64,000 nt of DNA. It comes from Methanobacterium_D sp040373355. GTDB lineage: Archaea; Methanobacteriota; Methanobacteria; Methanobacteriales; Methanobacteriaceae. Below, one piece after another: positions 17,947-24,483 of the stretch; the first letter of the stretch is position 1; each line of letters opens with the position of its first letter. A program made the translations under genes and the position numbers. Where the stretch lies: assembly GCF_047495555.1 (NCBI RefSeq), contig NZ_CP166866.1, positions 124,001-188,000 on the forward strand. Direction: 5' to 3'. Below the pieces are notes generated by a model. The model saw nothing but the letters and a program-made list of their open reading frames with translations. It had not been told where the DNA came from and did no database searches.

Positions 17947-18285
17947 ATGAAAAAGATAGTCGCTATCATAAGACCTGACAAATTAGAAGTGGTCAAAAAT
18001 GCTCTTGAAGGAATTGGCTGTCATGGTATGACCGTTAAAGATGTAAAGGGTAGAGGAAGGCAGCTTGGAATAACTGAGAATTACAGGGGTCGTGATTATA
18101 GGATAGACATTTTACCAAAAACTGAACTTGAAATTGTTGCTGCTGATACTGATGTAGAAAATATAATTGAAACAATAGTTGAAAATGCAAAAACTGGTGA
18201 TATTGGTGATGGTAAGATTTTCATATCTCCAGTTGAGGAAGTTGTTCGAATTAGAACTGGAGAAAGAGGAGAAGGAGCAATTTAA
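17947..18285 (+). CDS. glnK: PII signal protein GlnK1
   Basis: A 112-residue PII protein that senses ATP/ADP and 2-oxoglutarate and blocks Amt through its T-loop. Visible are the GRGRQLGITENYRGRDY T-loop (Gln of the 2-oxoglutarate site and both loop tyrosines), the B-loop TGDIGDGKIF, and the C-loop VRIRTGERG. All nucleotide-binding residues appear intact. It follows amt1 and shares its promoter. GGAAGTGA precedes the start. Confidence 0.95.
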   Translation: MKKIVAIIRPDKLEVVKNALEGIGCHGMTVKDVKGRGRQLGITENYRGRDYRIDILPKTELEIVAADTDVENIIETIVENAKTGDIGDGKIFISPVEEVVRIRTGERGEGAI

Positions 18286-18603
18286 TTCCTCTTTCAATAC
18301 TTTTTATTTTTAATATAAAAATTTTTATTTTTTGCAGAACATTATTAAATTTTATTTAATCTAAAGTGAACTTATTTGAAATATTTACAGTAAACAACCG
18401 TTTTTATCGAAACATATATAAAGGATGAAAACTAATTGTAGTATGTCGGAAGTATGTTGCCGTTATCCGACAGCGGCAAAACTCATAGGTAAGTTATTTT
18501 ATAAAAATTAAAATAACACCATAATACATTAAACGCCAATTAAAGCTATTAAAACGCTTTAATCGAAATATAAAAGTCAAAATTTATAAATGGAGGAAAA
18601 CAT
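18286..18603. other. Promoter and long leader of amt2
   Basis: A 318-bp gap. It holds a T-rich end for glnK1, a TATA-like CATATATAAAG (18413-18423), the near-consensus NrpR site (18448-18461), and a leader of about 155 bases. The leader carries two hairpins: GTTATTTTA/TAAAATAAC (18493-18501 with 18509-18517) and TTAAAGC/GCTTTAA (18540-18546 with 18556-18562). Confidence 0.6.
18448..18461. promoter_or_regulatory. NrpR-type operator of amt2-glnK2 (one mismatch)
   Basis: GGAAGTATGTTGCC fits GGAA-N6-TTCC with one change in the right half. It is about 27 bases after the TATA box, the same placement as at amt1. A wider dyad, TGTCGGA (18444-18450) with TCCGACA (18466-18472), surrounds it and may form the real extended site. 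Confidence 0.65.
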
Positions 18604-19833
18604 ATGGCAGATCCTATTCTTAACTCTGGAGATACAGCCTGGATGCTTATCTCTACAGCCATGGTAATGCTCATGACCATTCCTGGTGTGGCATTATTCT
18701 ACAGTGGTCTTACTAAAAAAGTAAATGTTTTAAATACAATGTTTTTATCCCTGATTGCCTTTGCCATAACAAGTATAATATGGGTACTTTACGGTTACCA
18801 GTTTGCTTTTGGTGAAGATATGCTGATGGGATTAATCGGAAATCCTGCAAACTTATTGTTTAGCGGAATTGCAGTGGATTCATTAGCAACACTTGCACCT
18901 ACAATACCAACAACAGTATATATTGCATTCCAGATGACCTTTGCAGCAATTACAATTGCGCTTATATCTGGTGCAGTTGTTGAGAGAATGAAGTTTTCAG
19001 CATGGCTTGCATTTGTTCCTGTATGGATCACACTCGTTTATGTACCTATTGCTCATTGGGTATGGGGTGGAGGATTCTTAGCTCAGCTTGGTGCTCTTGA
19101 CTTCGCTGGAGGTACAGTTGTACACATAAGTTCTGGTGTTGCAGCATTAGCTTTAGTACTTCTTCTAGGTAAAAGAAAAGACATAAGCTTACTCCCACAC
19201 CAGCTTGGATATTCAGTAATAGGTGCAGGACTTCTCTGGTTCGGATGGTTCGGGTTTAACGCAGGATCAGCATTAACTGCCGGTGGACTTGCAGGATCAG
19301 CATTTATAGCTACTAACACTGCAGCTGCAGCAGCTATGATATCATGGGTAATTATAGATTACTTGAAAACAGGAAAACCTACTTTACTTGGTGCAATATC
19401 CGGTGCAATAGCCGGTCTGGTTGCTATAACTCCTGCAGCAGGGTTTGTAACTGTCCAAGCAGCAATAATCATAGGTCTTATTACTTCAGTATTCTCATAC
19501 TTTGCAATAGCATGGTTAAAACCACGCTTAGGTTACGATGATGCATTAGATGTAGTTGGTATTCACGGAGTATCTGGACTATGGGGTGCTCTTGCAACAG
19601 GTATCTTTGCAGCACCATTTATCAATGAATTAGGAACCGGTCTTTTATATGGAAACCCTGGCCAACTCTTTACTCAAATAATTGCAGTAGTAGTTGTTGG
19701 AGCATATTCCTTCGGGGTAACATTCGCTATAGGCTTAATACTTAAATATACCATTGGACTTAGAGTAGAGCCTAAAGAGGAAGTGGAAGGACTTGACACT
19801 AACCTTCACGAGGAATCTGGTTATAGAATTTAA
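18604..19833 (+). CDS. amt: Ammonium transporter Amt 2
   Basis: A second Amt channel of 409 residues, closely similar to Amt 1 over its length (MADPILNSGDTAWMLIST start). The pore histidines are in VVHISSGVAALAL and GIHGVSGLWGAL, and the GlnK-facing tail is EEVEGLDTNLHEESGYRI. GGAGGAAAA precedes the ATG. It forms a pair with glnK2 (20 bp apart). The Amt-GlnK pair has been duplicated in tandem; different affinity or expression of the two copies is plausible but cannot be seen. Confidence 0.95.
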   Translation: MADPILNSGDTAWMLISTAMVMLMTIPGVALFYSGLTKKVNVLNTMFLSLIAFAITSIIWVLYGYQFAFGEDMLMGLIGNPANLLFSGIAVDSLATLAPTIPTTVYIAFQMTFAAITIALISGAVVERMKFSAWLAFVPVWITLVYVPIAHWVWGGGFLAQLGALDFAGGTVVHISSGVAALALVLLLGKRKDISLLPHQLGYSVIGAGLLWFGWFGFNAGSALTAGGLAGSAFIATNTAAAAAMISWVIIDYLKTGKPTLLGAISGAIAGLVAITPAAGFVTVQAAIIIGLITSVFSYFAIAWLKPRLGYDDALDVVGIHGVSGLWGALATGIFAAPFINELGTGLLYGNPGQLFTQIIAVVVVGAYSFGVTFAIGLILKYTIGLRVEPKEEVEGLDTNLHEESGYRI

Positions 19834-19852
19834 TTAAACTGGAAGTGAAAAA

Positions 19853-20191
19853 ATGAAAGAAATAATTGCTATAATAAGGCCAGAAAAATTGGAAAAAGTA
19901 AAATTAGCTCTTGAAGAAATAGGATGCCACGGAATTACTGTTACAGAAGTTAAAGGACGTGGAAGGCAACTTGGGATAACAGAAAGCTATAGGGGAAGCG
20001 ATTATAGGATAGATCTTCTACCAAAAACAAGACTTGAAATCATAGTTAAGGATGAAGATGCAGAAGAAGTCATTAATACCATTGTAAAAACTGCCCAGAC
20101 TGGTGATATTGGTGATGGTAAGATTTTCATATCTCCAGTTGAGGAAGTTGTTCGAATTAGAACTGGGGAAAGAGGAGCCAACGCTGTTTGA
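19853..20191 (+). CDS. glnK: PII signal protein GlnK2
   Basis: A 112-residue PII protein closely similar to GlnK1. The T-loop is GRGRQLGITESYRGSDY, the B-loop TGDIGDGKIF and the C-loop VRIRTGERG, all complete. The DNA of the last 90 bases is almost identical to that of glnK1, which suggests recent duplication or gene conversion. GGAAGTGA is the ribosome site. It probably controls Amt 2. Confidence 0.95.
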   Translation: MKEIIAIIRPEKLEKVKLALEEIGCHGITVTEVKGRGRQLGITESYRGSDYRIDLLPKTRLEIIVKDEDAEEVINTIVKTAQTGDIGDGKIFISPVEEVVRIRTGERGANAV

Positions 20192-20307
20192 TTTTAACAG
20201 CCCCTTTTCCACCTATTTTTATTTTTAAATATATTTAATTTTATAATTATTTTTATCCAAATTTGATTTTATCCAAATAAGTTGTAGCTATTAAAAGGTG
20301 ATGTTTA

Positions 20308-20991
20308 ATGTATGAGGAAGTATTACCTGGATTATATCGTATTAGAACAGGGGAGCCAAGTTGTACCTCATACCTTTTTTTAGGAGATAAAATGAATGTT
20401 TTAATTGATTCAGGGATAAATCAAAAGTTCGGAATACTCAAAAAAGACCTTGAAAATATTGGGATTAAAACAAATCAATTAAACATGATTATTAACACTC
20501 ATGAACATGTGGACCATTTTGGAGCTAACATATATCTACAGCAGAAAGTCTCTATCTTAACACACCACTATGCAGCTACTAAAATAATATCTGCAGATGA
20601 TGAGGTTCTTCTTTGCCGCGCACATGGTCATGACCTTAAGGGATATCATGTACATTTGTGGATGGAAAATACCAATGTAATAGACCTTGGAAACTGGTTT
20701 TTAAAAGTACTTCATACACCAGGACATACTTCTGGTTCTATATGCATTTATGAACCTCGTAAAAAGATACTAGTCTCTGGTGATACCGTTTTTGCTAAAG
20801 GCACTATTTCAAATATATCAACTTCAGGTAGTTATGGAGAATATATTAACTCTCTGGCTAGACTAAATACTATGAAAATTGATCTTCTGCTCCCAGGTCA
20901 CGGAAGAATATCAAAAAACGTTGAAGAAGATATTGAAAATGCTATAGAAAATGCAAAAAATAAACATGAAGAATTCTTAAATCAAAACTAG
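20308..20991 (+). CDS. MBL-fold metallo-hydrolase
   Basis: A 227-residue metallo-beta-lactamase-fold protein. The metal motif NTHEHVDHFG (HxHxDH) is at about residue 64. HTPGHTSGS, LVSGDTVF and LLPGHGRIS supply the remaining ligands. The N-terminus TSYLFLGDKMNVLIDSG matches glyoxalase-II-like members. AGGTGAT precedes the ATG. It sits between glnK2 and the G-domain genes without its own GGAA-N6-TTCC site, so it may be read from the amt2 promoter. Substrate unknown. Confidence 0.85.
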   Translation: MYEEVLPGLYRIRTGEPSCTSYLFLGDKMNVLIDSGINQKFGILKKDLENIGIKTNQLNMIINTHEHVDHFGANIYLQQKVSILTHHYAATKIISADDEVLLCRAHGHDLKGYHVHLWMENTNVIDLGNWFLKVLHTPGHTSGSICIYEPRKKILVSGDTVFAKGTISNISTSGSYGEYINSLARLNTMKIDLLLPGHGRISKNVEEDIENAIENAKNKHEEFLNQN

Positions 20992-21098
20992 TTAATTTCT
21001 ACTTATTTCTTTTAATATTCCAAAATATTTATTTTAAGAGGCTATTTTTTCAAAAGATAGGAATCTTTATATACTATTATTAATTAATTTTAACTATC

Positions 21099-21112
21099 GG
21101 AAATATGATTCC
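21099..21112. promoter_or_regulatory. NrpR-type operator of the G-domain/PII unit
   Basis: GGAAATATGATTCC is an exact GGAA-N6-TTCC dyad, about 26 bases after a TATA-like CTTTATATAC (21065-21074) and 22 bp before the first G-domain gene. A further TTCCG at 21116-21120 can pair with CGGAA at 21098-21102. Placement equals that at amt1 and amt2. Confidence 0.78.
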
Positions 21113-21133
21113 TAGTTCCGATGGGATGGTAGA

Positions 21134-21604
21134 ATGAATAAAAAAATAATAGTTTTAGGAAATTCGGGTTCATGGAAAACAGGTATATTAAAACACATAT
21201 GCAGCAATATAGTACAAACAACTGCAATGGATTATGGAAATATTACCCTAAATGGTCAAAAAATTCATTTTTTCAGTCCTTCAGGGCATCAGAGATTTGA
21301 ATTTATGCAGGATATATTATCTAAGAATATAGATGGCGCAATAATTTTAATTAATAGTATAACTGACATTACTAATTCTGATATGGAAACAATAAACTTT
21401 ATTAAAACACACGGTGTTCCTTATATTTTATTTGCAAATAATCAAGATTTAGAAAGTAAAATAGAAGTATATTATGAAAGTGTATATACCCTGCCAATTT
21501 CAGCTACAGATGAACAGGGAATAGACAAAGGGATAAATATACTACTAAAACTCATCAATAGAAATGAATTAGCTGAAAATAGTCAAGTAGCATGCATTTT
21601 ATGA
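21134..21604 (+). CDS. Small Ras/Arf-like G-domain protein with atypical P-loop
   Basis: A 156-residue protein related to the archaeal COG2229/SRPRB-like small GTPases. Residues 9-16 read GNSGSWKT, a P-loop with Trp in place of the second Gly. TTAMDYG (29-35) resembles switch I. SPSGHQRF (48-55) stands for the G3 DxPGxxRF. ANNQDL (101-106) is a G4 NKQD variant and SAT (123-125) a weak G5. The C-terminus ends VACIL with a Cys three from the end. It is preceded by an NrpR-type site and followed after 37 bp by the G-domain/PII fusion. Nucleotide binding is uncertain; a nitrogen-regulated signalling role is inferred from context. Confidence 0.75.
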   Translation: MNKKIIVLGNSGSWKTGILKHICSNIVQTTAMDYGNITLNGQKIHFFSPSGHQRFEFMQDILSKNIDGAIILINSITDITNSDMETINFIKTHGVPYILFANNQDLESKIEVYYESVYTLPISATDEQGIDKGINILLKLINRNELAENSQVACIL

Positions 21605-21641
21605 CTTTAAATTAATAATTTTTATCTTAAGGTGATATTCT

Positions 21642-22538
21642 ATGGAAAAACGCATGATACAAATTTTAGGCACATCTGGATCTGGTAAAAAAACATCTCT
21701 AAGACAATTAACTGATGAAAATATGGATATAAAATTATTTAACTATACTAAAGCAATTATAGGCGGCAATATTACCTATCTTTTAAGTTCTAAAGATTAT
21801 GAAGGTTTTATAGCTATTGAAGAACTACTGAAATCAAATATAGATGGGATTATTATAATTATAGATAATCAAAAAGGAATAACTGAAACTGACCTTGAAA
21901 TAGTAAATTTAATTGATAAAAAACACATTCCATATATTATATTCGCTAATAAACAAGATTTATGTGATTCTATTGTTGATATCAGTTTAGATGTGCTTAT
22001 CATTCCAACTATTGCTACAGAGGGAGTAGGAATTAATGATGGATTTAAAATGCTTCTTAAGTTGATTGAAAGCCAAAGTATTGGTGAAAGGAGCATGAAA
22101 GATATAACTGAGGATATAAAACGTTCTAAAAATGAAAATATATCTCCAAAACCAGATATATCTGAGTTAGTAAATAAACTGAAGTCTTCAAAAAACAATA
22201 CAAATATCTGTAAAGTAAAAATATTCTTACATCCAATTGAACTTGATAATGTAAAAGATATACTTATAGATGCAGGATTTTCTAATCTTACCATAATAGA
22301 AATTGGTTACGTTGAACCAAGTAAAAACAAAGAAAATTATAGGGGTAGCATGTATGCAGTAAATATTCCCCCTAGAGTCGAAATAGACATAGTAGTAAAA
22401 TACGATGATGTTAAATATATAATAGAAGCTTTAAAAACCATTAAAAGTGATGATATTTATGATGATGTTTTTATATCTCCTGTTGAGGATGTTATAAGGA
22501 TAAGAACAAAAGAACATGGTATAGATGCTGTTGAATAA
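21642..22538 (+). CDS. G-domain/PII fusion protein
   Basis: A 298-residue protein. Residues 1-145 form a small G-domain: P-loop GTSGSGKKT (10-18, Lys where Ser/Thr should follow GK), a degenerate G3, and a good G4 ANKQDL (102-107). A charged linker spans about 146-187. Residues 189-298 are a PII domain, recognisable by ENYRGSMYAVNIPPRVEIDIVV and FISPVEDVIRIRTKEHGIDAV. The PII part keeps both T-loop tyrosines (YRGSMY, 233-238) and the C-loop arginines (RIRT). It lacks the T-loop base GRGRQLG and the B-loop GDGK, so ordinary ATP/2-oxoglutarate sensing is probably lost. AGGTGAT precedes the start. I know of no described family with this fusion. Confidence 0.8.
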   Translation: MEKRMIQILGTSGSGKKTSLRQLTDENMDIKLFNYTKAIIGGNITYLLSSKDYEGFIAIEELLKSNIDGIIIIIDNQKGITETDLEIVNLIDKKHIPYIIFANKQDLCDSIVDISLDVLIIPTIATEGVGINDGFKMLLKLIESQSIGERSMKDITEDIKRSKNENISPKPDISELVNKLKSSKNNTNICKVKIFLHPIELDNVKDILIDAGFSNLTIIEIGYVEPSKNKENYRGSMYAVNIPPRVEIDIVVKYDDVKYIIEALKTIKSDDIYDDVFISPVEDVIRIRTKEHGIDAVE

Positions 22539-22639
22539 TTTTTTATATCCATTTAACATCTTTCATTTACAATTAAAATAAAAAAAGTTTATTAGATATA
22601 GCTAACTAATTATAAGCATTAATTAGGGAGATGTTAAAA

Positions 22640-22996
22640 ATGAAAAATAAATCAGTTCTTAGCTTTATAGCGATTCTGGTTTTAATTGTGGGCATTTCTG
22701 GATGTGTTGAAGATAATCCGAATACTACAAATACCAGTAATCAGACAGTGCAGCAAAATTCCAGTGCAAACAACAATGTATCTGCTGTTAACGTGAAAAT
22801 ATCTTCTGAAGAAGCTAAAAACATAGCTAAAAAATATATAAATCAAAGTGGAGCGACACCCGGCGAACCTATGCTTAAGACAGAAGGAGATAAAATTTAT
22901 ATCGTACCTATAATTGTAAATGGAAATAATGCTGGTGAAATATTCATAGATGCTCAAACTGGTGAAAACAAAGGCGGCATAGGTGGAGTAACTTAA
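22640..22996 (+). CDS. Putative lipoprotein with PepSY-like domain
   Basis: A 118-residue exported protein. Residues 1-23 are a signal segment ending in a lipobox-like VGISGC, so lipid anchoring is possible. An Asn/Thr/Ser-rich spacer follows. Residues 50-115 (ISSEEAKNIAKKYINQ, then IYIVPIIV and FIDAQTGENKGG) look like a PepSY domain. I choose ATG 22640 because GGGAGATG precedes it by six bases. Function unknown; PepSY domains often inhibit proteases. Confidence 0.7.
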   Translation: MKNKSVLSFIAILVLIVGISGCVEDNPNTTNTSNQTVQQNSSANNNVSAVNVKISSEEAKNIAKKYINQSGATPGEPMLKTEGDKIYIVPIIVNGNNAGEIFIDAQTGENKGGIGGVT

Positions 22997-23017
22997 GATA
23001 TTAACCAACAATATCTT
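22995..23017 (+). terminator. Hairpin at the lipoprotein stop codon
   Basis: AAGATATT (22995-23002) pairs with AATATCTT (23010-23017) around a 7-base loop, followed by TTTA. Probably ends the lipoprotein transcript. Confidence 0.45.
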
Positions 23018-23176
23018 TTATACTTTAATTTTAAAATAGCCGGCATAATAAATGAAATAGATAATCTACTTCAAAAGTTTTTAACGGTTATAAATTAATT
23101 ATCCTTAAAATATGTTTCAGAATTTGAATTTAGAATTAATTATATTATTACAAAACAATCTTAAAAAAGTAGAATT

Positions 23177-23216
23177 AAAAGCACGAAAAAGTAAATTAAC
23201 TCTTTTCAATGCTTTT
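23177..23216. terminator. Imperfect hairpin between convergent lipoprotein and pdxS genes
   Basis: AAAAGCA (23177-23183) pairs with TGCTTTT (23210-23216). An inner GAAAA/TTTTC stem extends it, with small bulges. Its place 20 bp after the pdxS stop suggests a terminator. Confidence 0.4.
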
Positions 23217-23235
23217 AGAAATTAAAATGGTAGTA

Positions 23236-24117
23236 TTACCATCCTCTAGTTTGTAATCTTTCTTCTTCTGGAATGGAGCTTATTTCAAGACCCGGCATTG
23301 CTTTTCCAAGATCTCTTGAAACTTTAGCAATGATTTCAGCATCTTCATAATTAGCTGTTGCTTCTGTAATTGCTTTTGCAACTACTTCCGGTTTTTCTGA
23401 CTTGAATATTCCAGAGCCGACAAATACTCCATCTGCTCCAAGCTGCATCATGAGTGCTGCATCTGCAGGTGTTGCAACTCCTCCTGCTGCAAAGTTTACA
23501 ACTGGAAGTTTACCAAGTTCTGCGGTTTGTTTTACAAGTTCATAAGGAGCCTCAATTTCTCGAGCAATTCCCCATAGTTCTTCTTCAGTTTTATTCCTTA
23601 TTTCTCTAATTGTACCCTGTATTTTTCTTATGTGCCTTACAGCTTCAACAACGTTTCCAGTTCCAGCTTCTCCCTTGGTCCTGATCATTGCTGCACCTTC
23701 ATCGATTCTTCTAAGTGCTTCTCCAAGGTTCCTTGCACCGCATACAAATGGTATAGTGAATTTCTTTTTATCAACGTGATATTTTTCATCTGCAGGTGTT
23801 AGAACTTCACTTTCATCAATCATGTCTACTCCAAGAGATTCTAAAACCTGTGCTTCAACAAAGTGACCTATTCTAACTTTTGCCATAACTGGTATTGATA
23901 CTGCATCCATTATTTCAATAACCTTTGAAGGATCTGCCATTCTTGCAACTCCTCCAGCAGCTCTGATATCAGCAGGAACTTTCTCAAGTGCCATTACTGC
24001 CACTGCCCCTGAATTTTCTGCAATTTCAGCCTGTTCAGCATTTACAACGTCCATTATGACTCCACCTTTTGTCATTTTGGCGAATCCTTTCTTTAAAACT
24101 TCTGTTCCATGTAACAT
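23236..24117 (-). CDS. pdxS: Pyridoxal 5'-phosphate synthase lyase subunit PdxS
   Basis: PdxS (Pdx1/SNZ) forms PLP from ribose 5-phosphate, glyceraldehyde 3-phosphate and ammonia supplied by PdxT. Seen: GFAKMTKGGVIMDVVNAEQA, ALEKVPADIRAAGGVARMADP with the Schiff-base Lys region VMAKVRIGHFVEAQ, MIRTKGEAGTGN and NFAAGGVATPADAALMMQLG. The length of 293 residues is normal. GGAGGAA lies seven bases before the ATG. Its glutaminase partner is in the glt operon at 11588. No NrpR-type site is seen here. Confidence 0.95.
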   Translation of the reverse strand: MLHGTEVLKKGFAKMTKGGVIMDVVNAEQAEIAENSGAVAVMALEKVPADIRAAGGVARMADPSKVIEIMDAVSIPVMAKVRIGHFVEAQVLESLGVDMIDESEVLTPADEKYHVDKKKFTIPFVCGARNLGEALRRIDEGAAMIRTKGEAGTGNVVEAVRHIRKIQGTIREIRNKTEEELWGIAREIEAPYELVKQTAELGKLPVVNFAAGGVATPADAALMMQLGADGVFVGSGIFKSEKPEVVAKAITEATANYEDAEIIAKVSRDLGKAMPGLEISSIPEEERLQTRGW

Positions 24118-24483
24118 TAAATTCCTCCAATTTAAATTTATGAAATGTTAAAAGCGATATGCTCAAATTTCAAATATTAAAAGTATTTAACTTTCTATTT
24201 TTAGTTTGACTTCAAATATTAAATAGTTTAATGAGGCTCTATTTATTTTTTATAAAAATTGCAAAAATTATTCAAAATTAATTAATACATACATATCCAT
24301 TACTTTAAAAATGAACATTTTGAAGCATTGCATTATTAGTTGAATTTTTAGAATTTAAAAGTTCGTTATAGTTCCGTTAAACGAAGTAAAAATAATTAAT
24401 TCTATAAAAAAATTTATTCTGTTATAAATTAATACTTATATAATAATATATATTAAGTAAATAGTTTTCACCGAGAGATTAAA
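24118..24483. other. Divergent promoter region of pdxS and the PAS histidine kinase
   Basis: A 366-bp AT-rich gap with the pdxS ribosome site at its left end and a TATA-rich stretch (TTATATAATAATATATATTAAG, within about 24436-24457) about 40 bp before the kinase ATG. No other structure was seen. Confidence 0.5.

Noticed and set aside
21590..21604. A CaaX prenylation box at the C-terminus of the first G-domain protein
   Set aside because: The end is ACIL, with Cys third from last instead of fourth, so it does not fit CaaX; lipidation cannot be claimed from sequence.
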